A DNA stretch of 64,000 nt, taken from assembly GCA_004020645.1 (NCBI GenBank), contig SAQL01000017.1:89481-153480 (forward strand), given 5' to 3'. The stretch is from Mesorhizobium sp. Its GTDB lineage: Bacteria > Pseudomonadota > Alphaproteobacteria > Rhizobiales > Rhizobiaceae. Position numbers and translations under genes: made by a program. The notes below the pieces were generated by a model that was not told the DNA's origin, made no database searches, and worked only from the letters and a program-made list of their open reading frames with translations. Below, in pieces: positions 1-8,228 of the stretch (positions within the stretch are counted from its first letter, which is position 1; each line of letters begins with the position of its first letter).

Positions 1-463
1 TTTCGGCGCCGCCGGTCTCGGGAATGGCGTCGGTGCCGTAGAGAGCGTCGTAAAGCGAGCCCCAGCGCGCATTGGCGGCGTTCAGCGCGTAGCGCGCGTT
101 CATCACCGGCACCACCAACTGCGGCCCGGCGACCACCGAAATCTCCGGGTCGACATTTTCGGTCGCGACTGAGAAGGCTGGCCCTTCCGGCACGAGATAG
201 CCGATCTCCTTGAGGAAATCCTTGTAGGCTTCCATGTCGCTGGGTGCGCCATTGTCGCGATACCAGCGGTCGATCTGGTCCTGCAGCGCGTCGCGCTTTT
301 CCAGCAGCGCCCGGTTCTTCGGCGAAAGATCGTGAACGATAGACGCAAAGCCGGTCCAGAAGGCGTCGGCCGCAATGCCCGTGCCCCGCAGCGCCTCGTT
401 CACGACGAAATCATAAAGCTCGCGGGCAATCCGCAATCCGGCGATTTCGACGCGATCGGTCAT
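1..463 (-). CDS. glcB: Malate synthase G, N-terminal part (runs off the left edge)
   Basis: Malate synthase G condenses glyoxylate with acetyl-CoA to malate, the second committed step of the glyoxylate shunt, in the cytosol. About 154 N-terminal residues are visible. They carry the family-typical opening with IAGLRIARELYDFVV near residues 7-21, IVHDLSPKNRALL near 42-54, and NARWGSLYDALYGT near 132-145. The ATG at 463-461 has a good ribosome site (GGAGAAG) a few bases upstream. The catalytic barrel lies outside the window. It is read away from the window, so nothing can be said about its downstream partner. Identification rests on recognition of the family sequence and is firm. Confidence 0.93.
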   Translation of the reverse strand, partial: MTDRVEIAGLRIARELYDFVVNEALRGTGIAADAFWTGFASIVHDLSPKNRALLEKRDALQDQIDRWYRDNGAPSDMEAYKDFLKEIGYLVPEGPAFSVATENVDPEISVVAGPQLVVPVMNARYALNAANARWGSLYDALYGTDAIPETGGAE

Positions 464-562
464 CAGGGCTTCTCCAAGATGAAAGGCTTTGGCCGGGCCT
501 TTGGCATGTCAGGGTGGCACGGTCAATTCAGCTTAGAGTGAAGGGGAGGCATTTTGCAGCCG

Positions 563-586
563 ATCTCCCCCCTGGAGGGGGGAGAT
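563..586. terminator. Perfect hairpin, terminator-like, repeat family A
   Basis: Arms of 10 bases (ATCTCCCCCC and its complement) around a TGGA loop, just past the stop of the hydantoinase gene. There is no long T run, so it may act as a repeat element rather than a strict intrinsic terminator. The same ATCTCCCCC-type core recurs at about 2.7 kb, 2.8 kb, 51.36 kb and 51.46 kb. Confidence 0.6.
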
Positions 587-593
587 TACGCGC

Positions 594-2615
594 TCACACC
601 GCAATCCTTGGCCTGCCCGACGCCACCGCCACCACATGCGCCTCGATGAACATGCGCTGGCCCTCGACGGTCGAGACGCGGAACTCGCTGGCGACCTCGA
701 TCTCGGCGCTGTCGGTGCCGGCGTCCCTCGCCCGTCCGGCGGCAATGGCACGGACATCGGTTTCCGCCGCCGCGATCGCCGCCGCCTCGTCGACAAAGTC
801 GCGCACGGTTTCGCCCGAGGCGACTCGAAACAGCCCTTCCATGGGCTGGCTGACCCGCGCCTCCGCCGAAACCCTGACCTGACCGACGACGGCGCCGAGC
901 GCATTGGCGACGTCGGTATCCTCGGGGACCACGCAGCCGTTGCCGACCAGCGGTGGCAGCCCGCCATAATGCAGCGGCGCCGAGGCGCCGAGGCCGATGA
1001 CCGGGCGGTCGAGCGCGACGCTGAGGCGGGCGATGCCGGGATGCGCGTCGACGGCGCGCTGGACCAGCGCGTGCGCCACGGTCGCCGCGCCGTCGAGCCC
1101 GTCCTCGGCAAAGGCGGTTTCGAGGATGACTTCCGCCGACAGCCGGGTCAGCGTGGTCAGCACCCGTTCCGATATCACCTCCGGCGAGGCGGCGATTGCC
1201 TGCCCGCGCCCGTCGCGCTTGCGGGCGAACAGCTCCGCACCCAGACGGGCCGAGGCGGCGTCCCAGTTGGCCTGCTTGCCCAGCACATGGGCGGCGTCCG
1301 ACGGCGTGAAGCCGGCGACATGCACCAGCCCGCGCGACACCAGCCGGTTCAAAGTAGCGTTCTGGGCGTTCGAGGTCAAAAGCCGGTCGACGGCGAGCGG
1401 CACAGCGCCGATCAGCTCATAGAGTTTTGCTTCGGCGCCGGTCAGGCCGGCGGCGAGCCGCTCCGGCACGCCGGTTCTGACCGCCAGGCGGCCATCCATG
1501 CGGCCGGGGTTGGGCGCCCGGATTTGGCGTTCCAGTTCGACAGTCACCGCCTCGCCATGCATCATGCCGGCCAGCGCCAGCGGCACCAGGCGGCGCGGCC
1601 CGAGCAGGATTCTTGGGTTGAGCGCGCTGTCCTCCAGCGTCACTTCGGAATCGCCGCCGAGGCCGAAAGTGCGCATGGCTACGGCCTCGACCATGGTGCG
1701 GAAGCCGCCGACGGTGGCGCCTTCCGGGTCGAGCCTGGGGCGGCCCCCGTCGAGCACAGCGACGTCGGTGGTGGTGCCGCCGATGTCGGAGACGACAGCA
1801 TCGTCGAGGCCGGTCATGTGGCGGGCGCCGACCAGGCTGGCGGCCGGGCCTGAAAGAATCGTCTCGATCGGCCGCTGGCGGGCAAAAGCGGCCGAGACCA
1901 AGGCGCCGTCGCCGCGCACCACCATCAGCGGGGCGGCAATGCCGCGCGCGGCGAGAAAACCTTCGGTCGCCGCGACCAGCCGGTCGATCATCGAAATCAA
2001 CCTGGCGTTGAGCAGCGTCGTTAGCGCCCGGCGCGGGCCGCCGAGCTTGGCCGAAAGCTCGTGGCTGGCGGTGACCGGCAGGCCGGTCTTTTCGCGGATG
2101 AGGTCGCGCGCGGCGAGTTCATGCGCCGGGTTGCGGGTGGCGAAATAGGCACAGACGGCAAAGCCGGACACCGAAGCGCCCAATTCCGGCAGCGCGGCCT
2201 CCAGCTCGGACAGGTCGAGTTTTGCCGCGTTGCCGTGGACATCATGGCCGCCGGGGCAGAACACCACAGGGTCGGTGCCGAGTGCCGCCTTCAACCCGTC
2301 GCGGGCCAGATCGCCTTCGGAAAAGCCGATCATCACCAGCGCCACGCGGCCGCCCTGGCCTTCGACCAGTGCGTTGGTGGCGAGCGTCGTCGACATCGAT
2401 ACCAGTTTTATCGCTGCAGAATCGGTGCCGGCTTTTTGCAACACCGCATCGACCGCGCCAGAAATGCCGACCGCCAGATCGTGGCGGGTGGTCAGCGCCT
2501 TGGCCTTGGCCAGCACTTTGCCGTTAGCGCCGCCGGCTTCCGACCACAGAACGGCATCGGTATAGGTGCCGCCGGTGTCGATGCCGAGGAACAGGGGGGA
2601 TGGCTTGGCGGTCAT
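594..2615 (-). CDS. Hydantoinase/oxoprolinase family protein (HyuA-like)
   Basis: A 673-residue protein of the hydantoinase A/5-oxoprolinase family, which uses ATP to open cyclic amides such as hydantoins or 5-oxoproline in the cytosol. The N-terminal nucleotide-binding signature LGIDTGGTYTDAV is at residues 10-22 and a second phosphate-binding motif DIGGTTTDVAV lies near residue 280. Length fits single-subunit HyuA proteins. No HyuB partner is next to it; the neighbour on the same strand upstream is an unrelated secreted protein. The true substrate cannot be told from sequence. The start at 2615 has no clear ribosome site, but the next ATG would cut into the conserved N-terminal domain. Confidence 0.85.
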   Translation of the reverse strand: MTAKPSPLFLGIDTGGTYTDAVLWSEAGGANGKVLAKAKALTTRHDLAVGISGAVDAVLQKAGTDSAAIKLVSMSTTLATNALVEGQGGRVALVMIGFSEGDLARDGLKAALGTDPVVFCPGGHDVHGNAAKLDLSELEAALPELGASVSGFAVCAYFATRNPAHELAARDLIREKTGLPVTASHELSAKLGGPRRALTTLLNARLISMIDRLVAATEGFLAARGIAAPLMVVRGDGALVSAAFARQRPIETILSGPAASLVGARHMTGLDDAVVSDIGGTTTDVAVLDGGRPRLDPEGATVGGFRTMVEAVAMRTFGLGGDSEVTLEDSALNPRILLGPRRLVPLALAGMMHGEAVTVELERQIRAPNPGRMDGRLAVRTGVPERLAAGLTGAEAKLYELIGAVPLAVDRLLTSNAQNATLNRLVSRGLVHVAGFTPSDAAHVLGKQANWDAASARLGAELFARKRDGRGQAIAASPEVISERVLTTLTRLSAEVILETAFAEDGLDGAATVAHALVQRAVDAHPGIARLSVALDRPVIGLGASAPLHYGGLPPLVGNGCVVPEDTDVANALGAVVGQVRVSAEARVSQPMEGLFRVASGETVRDFVDEAAAIAAAETDVRAIAAGRARDAGTDSAEIEVASEFRVSTVEGQRMFIEAHVVAVASGRPRIAV

Positions 2616-2713
2616 ATTTTAGCAGCGGTCCGGGGCGGCGAGGTTTTTGCTGTGAAGCCCTTAGCCGATATGGCCCGGCCGATAAAGCCGCGAGCGCTGG
2701 GCCAGGGGCGCGT

Positions 2714-2865
2714 AATCTCCCCCCTTGAGGGGGAGATGGCCGGCAGGCCAGAGGGGGTCGTCTCACGTGGAGCGCCGGCATCCTCTGTCCGCGATCGAGT
2801 CGCGTCAGGACGTACCGCCCCCCTCTGTCGCCTTTGGCGACATCTCCCCCTTGAGGGGGGAGATT
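2714..2865. repeat. Pair of inverted family A palindromic repeats
   Basis: Two copies of a roughly 45-base element in opposite orientation, about 60 bases apart. The left copy (2714-2757) reads as the hairpin ATCTCCCCCCTTGAGGGGGA followed by GGCCGGCAGGCCAGAGGGGG. The right copy (about 2818-2865) is the mirror image with a diverged tail. This fills the gap between the hydantoinase gene and the secreted-protein gene. A bidirectional transcription stop or transcript-stabilising role is likely but not shown. Confidence 0.8.
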
Positions 2866-2871
2866 CCCCGC

Positions 2872-3246
2872 TCACGGCACCAAATCGATCTCCTCGGTCT
2901 CGCCACCGCTGCAAGTGTAGCAGCAATCGTCGCATTTTTCGGTGTTGCCGGGGCCGACGCCCCAATAGGTGCCCTCGTCGCCGTCGACCCAGGCGCCATA
3001 GCAAATCGATTCACCGTCATCGCAGGACAGCGGGATCGACTTGGTCTCGCCGTCGCTGAGATAATAGTCCTGATCGTCGCCCGGCCAGACATAGTCGCGG
3101 TCCTGGCTGTAGAGCTCGACGCGCATGGCGTTGGGATGGCTGTTCTTGATCGCGAAAGTGACATCGCCTGCATGCGCTGCCGGCGCGAACAATGCGGCAA
3201 GACAGAGCGCGACGGCGATGCGCCGCGCGAAAGCGTAAGACAACAT
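2872..3246 (-). CDS. Small secreted cysteine-rich protein of unknown function
   Basis: A 124-residue protein with a clear signal peptide (MLSYAFARRIAVALCLAALF, cleavage probably after AHA at residue 26). The mature part is acidic and has a cysteine cluster in the C-terminal half, with a KCDDCCYTC motif and two more cysteines upstream, suggesting disulfides or metal binding in the periplasm. The start at 3246 is chosen because GGGGGGATC lies directly upstream and the signal peptide begins there; the open frame continues upstream into a repeat. Similar small proteins occur in rhizobia, but no function is known to me. It is bracketed by repeats on both sides. Confidence 0.7.
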   Translation of the reverse strand: MLSYAFARRIAVALCLAALFAPAAHAGDVTFAIKNSHPNAMRVELYSQDRDYVWPGDDQDYYLSDGETKSIPLSCDDGESICYGAWVDGDEGTYWGVGPGNTEKCDDCCYTCSGGETEEIDLVP

Positions 3247-3362
3247 GATGATCCCCCCGGGAATGAAACGGCCTGCCCGGCCGCGAGGGGAACCATGCCA
3301 TGGCGGCGGGACGGGTGGAAGGGGTGGCGGCAGTCTTCGCCTGGCGAAAGGCGCGACAGTCC

Positions 3363-3510
3363 CTTCTCCCCCCTTTGTTTGGTCTGGGGACATCGCGCTT
3401 CTGTCCTTGAACGGCATCCCGACCCCCCTCGCGCACAACGCGCAAAACTGTTCGCGATGTCCTTGCACACCTGTTGGCGATGTCCCCAGTCCAAACAAAG
3501 GAGGAAGAAG
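3363..3510. repeat. Long imperfect inverted repeat, about 148 bp, MITE-like
   Basis: Arms at 3363-3396 and 3477-3510 match over 34 bases with three mismatches (core TTTGTTTGGTCTGGGGACAT and complement). The 80-base interior contains a short internal palindrome (GCGCACAACGCGC) and shows no gene. Such a structure could be a non-autonomous mobile remnant or a large hairpin in the leader of the 2872-3246 gene. Confidence 0.65.
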
Positions 3511-3519
3511 GGGGAGCGC

Positions 3520-4029
3520 CTACCTCAACACCGCCACATGCGGCGCGAGCCGCCGGATCGCCGCGATTATGTCGGCGCCGGTGATGTCGAGCGAGGAGAT
3601 CTCCATATGGACGATGTTCTTGCCGAAGGGCAGCAACAGGCCGAGCGCATTGGCCGGCGCATATCTGATCGCATCGGGAGGCGGCTCGGTCAGTTCGAAG
3701 CTGATCATCGCCGCGCCGTTGCCGGAGGTGAGGTGCGCGCTGCGCACCTTCTCCCAGGGCACCAGCACGTCGCCGCCGCGCCGGTCGCGAAAGCCGCTGG
3801 CGTCGAGCACCACCTGGACGCTGGTGTCGAACGCGCCGCGCGCCAGGAACAGACCAAGCCCCAGGCAGCCAAGCGCCAGCACCACCACCAGGAACAGCCC
3901 TTGGCCCGGAGCGCCTGACGCGAGCCCCTTCAGCGCGAAGAAGCCGAAGATCGCCGCGATCAGGAACGGCCCGAGCGCGGGAAAGATTTTTCCGGTGAGG
4001 CTGTTGCGGATTTCGAGCGGCGCGGGCAT
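3520..4029 (-). CDS. Small membrane protein with PH-like C-terminal part (STM3941-like)
   Basis: A 169-residue protein beginning with two predicted membrane helices (about residues 15-35 and 40-62), followed by a soluble beta-rich part containing VLVPWEKV and a C-terminal helix. This layout resembles the STM3941/PH-domain small membrane proteins, whose role is unknown. The start at 4029 is used because the longer frame upstream overlaps the preceding gene, from which it is separated by 11 bases. The two genes are probably co-transcribed. Confidence 0.65.
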   Translation of the reverse strand: MPAPLEIRNSLTGKIFPALGPFLIAAIFGFFALKGLASGAPGQGLFLVVVLALGCLGLGLFLARGAFDTSVQVVLDASGFRDRRGGDVLVPWEKVRSAHLTSGNGAAMISFELTEPPPDAIRYAPANALGLLLPFGKNIVHMEISSLDITGADIIAAIRRLAPHVAVLR

Positions 4030-4040
4030 GGGCTGCCCGC

Positions 4041-4565
4041 TCACCGTTCGGGTTTGAGCAGGGTCCAGATCCAGCCGATGAATGTGACGACCAGAAACGG
4101 ATATCCCGCGGCAGGCAAGGGCGCCGAGGTTGGCAGCAACGGGGTGCCCCAGAGTATCAGGCCTGCCGACACAACGAACAGCACGGCGGCCACCAACGCC
4201 GTCAGGCGCATCCACAAAGCGAAGGTTTTCGGCGCGCTGATCATGACCAGTGCTGCCGCCCAAAGCGAGATGCCGCCGAGATAGGAGGGAACGCTGGCCT
4301 CAAGGCCTGCCGCATTGCCTGATAGCAGCAGACTCTCGCCGGCGACGAAGATCAAAAATCCGGCCGCTACGCAGTCGTTGCCTTGCCGCTGATACTTCAT
4401 CGTCAGCAGGGCGGCTGACACCACGAGTGCGACGCCGTCGATCGTCCAGAGTGTTTCGCGAAGCTCGGCGCTCGCCACGAAGGTGCCGGCAAGGCCCAAG
4501 GCGCCACCGATCGCCAGGCCAATCGCGGCGACGATATCGGAGATGGCAGGGTTGGCGGAACGCAT
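4041..4565 (-). CDS. Hypothetical integral membrane protein, about six helices
   Basis: A 174-residue, strongly hydrophobic protein with roughly six membrane segments and no soluble domain. I do not recognise a named family; it looks like a small inner-membrane protein of the conserved hypothetical kind. The ATG at 4565 has GGAAGGGGATC just upstream, which fixes the start; the open frame extends much further upstream but only as an antisense shadow of lepA. Function unknown. Confidence 0.65.
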   Translation of the reverse strand: MRSANPAISDIVAAIGLAIGGALGLAGTFVASAELRETLWTIDGVALVVSAALLTMKYQRQGNDCVAAGFLIFVAGESLLLSGNAAGLEASVPSYLGGISLWAAALVMISAPKTFALWMRLTALVAAVLFVVSAGLILWGTPLLPTSAPLPAAGYPFLVVTFIGWIWTLLKPER

Positions 4566-4663
4566 TGAGATCCCCTTCCAAGCCCAAGGATACTTCAGGA
4601 AAGGGCGTTCTCCAATCGCTGGTTTTCGTGGCCCCCGGCCCTCATCCTCCGGGCGCTGCCCCC

Positions 4664-6469
4664 TCAATCCCCCATCTTCAGCGCCTGGATAAACGCCTCC
4701 TGCGGGATATCCACTTTGCCAAACTGCCGCATCCGCTTCTTGCCCTCTTTCTGCTTGTCGAGCAGCTTGCGCTTGCGCGAGACGTCGCCGCCGTAGCATT
4801 TGGCGGTGACGTCTTTGCGCAGCGCCGAGATCGTTTCGCGGGCGATGACCTTGCCGCCGATGGCGGCCTGGATCGGTATCTTGAACAGATGGTGCGGGAT
4901 CAGTTCCTTCAGCTTCTCGCACATCAGCCGACCGCGCTTTTCCGCCGCCGTGCGGTGGACCAGCATCGACAGCGCGTCGACCGGCTCCTCATTGACCAGG
5001 ATCGACATTTTCACCAGGTCGCCCTCGCGGTAGTCGGTCAGATGATAGTCGAAGGACGCGTAGCCCTTGGAGATCGACTTCAGCCGGTCGTAGAAGTCGA
5101 AGACGACCTCGTTGAGCGGCAGGTCGTAGGTCAGCATGGCGCGCTTGCCGACATAGGACAGATCGGCCTGGATGCCGCGTCGGTCCTGGCAGAGCTTCAG
5201 GATGCCGCCGAGATACTCGTCCGGCGTCAGGATGGTGGCACGGATCCACGGCTCCTCGATGGCCTGGATTTTGACCACGTCGGGCATGTCGGCCGGGTTG
5301 TGCAATTCCTTCGTCTTGCCGTCGTTCAACAGCAGCCGGTAGACGACCGACGGCGCGGTGGCGATCAGGTCGAGGTTGAACTCGCGCTCCAGCCGCTCCT
5401 GGATGATTTCGAGGTGCAAAAGGCCAAGGAAGCCGCAGCGATAGCCGAAGCCGAGTGCGGCGCTGGTTTCCATTTCGTATGAGAAGGAAGCATCGTTGAG
5501 GCGCAATTTGCCGACCGCAGCGCGCAGATCCTCGAAATCGGCGGCGTCGACCGGGAACAGGCCGCAGAACACCACCGGCTGCGCCGGCTTGAAGCCGGGC
5601 AGGGCCTGGGCCGTCTGGCGCTTGTCCTCGGTGATGGTGTCGCCGACGCGGGTATCGGCGACTTCCTTGATCGAGCCGGTGAAGAAGCCGAATTCGCCGG
5701 GGCCGAGCTCGTCGACATTGATGCGGGCCGGCGTGAAGACGCCGGTGCGCTCGACAAGGTACTTGGCGCCGGTGCCCATCATGCGGATGGTCTGGCCCTT
5801 CTTCAGCACGCCGTCGATGACGCGGACCAGCACGATGACGCCGAGATAGGCGTCGTACCAGCTGTCGACCAGCATCGCCTTCAGCGGGGCTGTGATGTCG
5901 CCCTCGCGCGGCGGCGGCAATTCGTTGACGATGGCTTCGAGCACATCGGGAATGCCGAGCCCGGTCTTGGCCGAGATCAGCACGGCGTTGGAGGCGTCGA
6001 TGCCGATCACCTCCTCGACCTGCTCGCGGATGCGCTCGGGCTCGGCGGCCGGCAGGTCGACCTTGTTCAGCACCACGACGATCTCATGGTTGTTGTCGAT
6101 GGCCTGGTAGACATTGGCCAGCGTCTGCGCCTCGACGCCTTGAGAGGCGTCGACGACCAGCAGCGAGCCCTCACAGGCGGCGAGCGACCGCGACACTTCG
6201 TAGGCGAAGTCGACATGGCCGGGCGTGTCGATCAGGTTGAGGATATAGTCCTCGCCATTGTTGGCGCGGTATTTCAGCCGCACCGTCTGCGCCTTGATGG
6301 TGATGCCGCGCTCGCGCTCGATGTCCATCGAGTCCAGCACCTGCTCCTTCATGTCGCGCAGCTCCAGCCCGCCGGTCAGCTGGATCAGCCGGTCGGCAAG
6401 CGTGGATTTGCCATGGTCAATATGGGCGACGATGGAGAAATTGCGAATGTTCTTGATTGGCGTGGTCAT
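4664..6469 (-). CDS. lepA: Elongation factor 4 (LepA), ribosome back-translocating GTPase
   Basis: A 601-residue translational GTPase of normal family length. G1 AHIDHGKST at residues 15-23, G3 DTPGHVDF near 81, and G4 NKVD near 135 are all present. The protein ends with the LepA-specific C-terminal domain, including the GGDVSRKRKLL and KKRMRQFG stretches near its end. EF-4 acts on stalled or mis-translocated ribosomes and in ribosome assembly. The start MTTPIKNIRNFSIVAHIDHG is typical. It is transcribed alone, divergent from the TadG-like gene. Confidence 0.97.
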   Translation of the reverse strand: MTTPIKNIRNFSIVAHIDHGKSTLADRLIQLTGGLELRDMKEQVLDSMDIERERGITIKAQTVRLKYRANNGEDYILNLIDTPGHVDFAYEVSRSLAACEGSLLVVDASQGVEAQTLANVYQAIDNNHEIVVVLNKVDLPAAEPERIREQVEEVIGIDASNAVLISAKTGLGIPDVLEAIVNELPPPREGDITAPLKAMLVDSWYDAYLGVIVLVRVIDGVLKKGQTIRMMGTGAKYLVERTGVFTPARINVDELGPGEFGFFTGSIKEVADTRVGDTITEDKRQTAQALPGFKPAQPVVFCGLFPVDAADFEDLRAAVGKLRLNDASFSYEMETSAALGFGYRCGFLGLLHLEIIQERLEREFNLDLIATAPSVVYRLLLNDGKTKELHNPADMPDVVKIQAIEEPWIRATILTPDEYLGGILKLCQDRRGIQADLSYVGKRAMLTYDLPLNEVVFDFYDRLKSISKGYASFDYHLTDYREGDLVKMSILVNEEPVDALSMLVHRTAAEKRGRLMCEKLKELIPHHLFKIPIQAAIGGKVIARETISALRKDVTAKCYGGDVSRKRKLLDKQKEGKKRMRQFGKVDIPQEAFIQALKMGD

Positions 6470-6634
6470 GATGGGGCGGCTTTAGCAGGGGCAGCTTGCC
6501 CGGGCAAGCGGCGGCGGGCGCGGCGCATAAGCCGCCGGCGGGCGCAAAGCCGTTAAACTTTGATCCATCAGAATAGAGCATAGTTCGCGCCCTGCGTGAT
6601 AGGCCAAGACCTGTCACCGTTTGGGGGCCAGGCA

Positions 6635-7684
6635 ATGCTTCAATCTGGACGTCATTTTCTCAATTCCGAGAGCGGCTCCCTCGCGCCGATACTCGCCATC
6701 GTGCTTATCCCGATGTGTGCCGCGCTGGGCTTTTCAATCGACTATAACGCGGCCGTTGCGACCAGGGCATCGATGCAGAATGCGCTCGATGCTGCGACCC
6801 TGTCGATCACGACGCTGCCAACCAGCACGTCATTGGCGGACCGTCAGGTGAAGCTGCAGGAGTCATTTTCGGCCAACAGCGGGCAAGGCACCGCCAAGCT
6901 CGACGGCTTCCTCGTCGCCGCCGACGGCACCGCCAGCATCAACGCTTCGGCCCGCTTTGCCATGCCGGCGAATTTCATGCAGATCGCCCATGTCGAAACG
7001 GTGCAGATCGGCGTCGCGTCGGCGGTGCGCAAGAGGCCGGCGCTGGTGCAGACCACGTTCAAGGTCAACAAGGTATCGGGCCATTGGAACAAGACGATGA
7101 CGCTCTACGGCACGAAATTCACCGAGACGGCGGTCAACCCGTTGATGAAGATCACCTATGTCTACAACAACTTTGGTGATCCGAAAGGCTACGGCACGTC
7201 GACAGTGTATACGGTCAATGGATCGACGACCACGAAGGTCCAGGAACAAAAATGCACGACCAAGACGGTGCTCAACTTCAACAACCTGCCTACCGGGGCG
7301 ATCACCCAGACGAGCGGCACCAAGAAATACCTGACCACCTGCACCAACACCATGTACCCCGCGAACGGCGCCGGCGCGGTGATCGACGTCAGCCTGATGG
7401 ATGTGCTGTATCTGCAGATGGATGTGCCATCGGCCCAATTAACCAAGCTCAAGTCGAACGACGCAAACACATCGAACCGATTGTACATCGACGGCGTTGA
7501 AGTCGCGAACGGCAAACTGGTTGACATCTTCACCGCCGTGCCGTGCGGCCAATCCAGCCAGCAGGCCTGGGAGGACGGCGGAAATCCCGTACCGGCTCCG
7601 GTGTCGAATGCCGACTTTTTCTACACCGTGACCGGCAAGTGCGACTTCAATCAGCGGCCGTCGCAAACAGTGCTTACACAATAG
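6635..7684 (+). CDS. TadE/TadG-like exported protein
   Basis: A 349-residue protein with the N-terminal layout of Tad pilus-associated pseudopilin-like proteins: a short basic stretch, SESGSLAPILAIVLIP with one membrane helix, then DYNAAVATRASMQNALDAA, the usual TadG-type heptad-rich stalk. The remaining 280 residues are unlike the von Willebrand domain often found in TadG and I cannot classify them. ATG at 6635 is chosen for the match to the family start and a G-rich ribosome site; an in-frame ATG at 6596 would add 13 residues. There is no tad/cpa cluster nearby, so this is an orphan. Confidence 0.75.
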   Translation: MLQSGRHFLNSESGSLAPILAIVLIPMCAALGFSIDYNAAVATRASMQNALDAATLSITTLPTSTSLADRQVKLQESFSANSGQGTAKLDGFLVAADGTASINASARFAMPANFMQIAHVETVQIGVASAVRKRPALVQTTFKVNKVSGHWNKTMTLYGTKFTETAVNPLMKITYVYNNFGDPKGYGTSTVYTVNGSTTTKVQEQKCTTKTVLNFNNLPTGAITQTSGTKKYLTTCTNTMYPANGAGAVIDVSLMDVLYLQMDVPSAQLTKLKSNDANTSNRLYIDGVEVANGKLVDIFTAVPCGQSSQQAWEDGGNPVPAPVSNADFFYTVTGKCDFNQRPSQTVLTQ

Positions 7685-7866
7685 GCTGACAGCTGCGGCG
7701 GGGGTCTCGGTAAGGGCCGACCTGCCACGAAGGAATGCATCCCAGCGCCGCCGAAGGGCGGCGATGCTATTTGTGCTGGTTGATCTGACAGCGGTCAGAC
7801 TGCTGTGTGAGATCACTTGCCGGTCGGCGGTGCCATAGACTTTTTGGTCTCGGTCCGCTGTCGATA

Positions 7867-8073
7867 ATGACCACACAGCTATGCAAGGCTTGCATCCTTC
7901 CGAACTCACGAAGGACAAAACCAATAGCGAGCAAGCTGGTTTGGGGCATTCTCGGTGGGGTGGTGCCAGGCGCCGCGTTCGGCAATTTGGGTGGCAACAC
8001 CGGGATCTGGATTGCCGTTTGTATTGCGGCCGGTGCTGTTGCGGCCGGCCTATGGCACTACATGGAAACGTGA
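7867..8073 (+). CDS. Possible small membrane protein with glycine-rich helices
   Basis: A 68-residue reading frame whose C-terminal half (VWGILGGVVPGAAFGNLGG and a second hydrophobic stretch) could form a glycine-zipper-like membrane hairpin. No convincing ribosome site precedes the ATG, so this is uncertain. The flanks 7685-7866 and 8074-8228 hold no other gene that I can support; a small hairpin (CGCCGCCGAAGGGCGGCG near 7750) may end the transcript of the TadG-like gene. Confidence 0.4.
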   Translation: MTTQLCKACILPNSRRTKPIASKLVWGILGGVVPGAAFGNLGGNTGIWIAVCIAAGAVAAGLWHYMET

Positions 8074-8228
8074 GCGCAGGCGGCCGAAGACGCTGTTGTT
8101 CGCGGCATCGCGCCGGCAGCAAACGAAGGTAAACGATCACGAAGCGGTGATGGCTGTAACGAACCGCACTGCGGCGCCGAAGTGGAGGCATGACGGCGCT
8201 TCACGCCCGTCGCAGCGGAGGACAGCCG

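Noticed and set aside
636..1853. 405-codon open frame opposite the hydantoinase gene
   Set aside because: Low-complexity Arg/Gly/Asp-rich translation, typical for the antisense of a high-GC gene; no ribosome site or homology.
4250..5482. 410-codon open frame opposite lepA
   Set aside because: Shadow of lepA; no domain signature.
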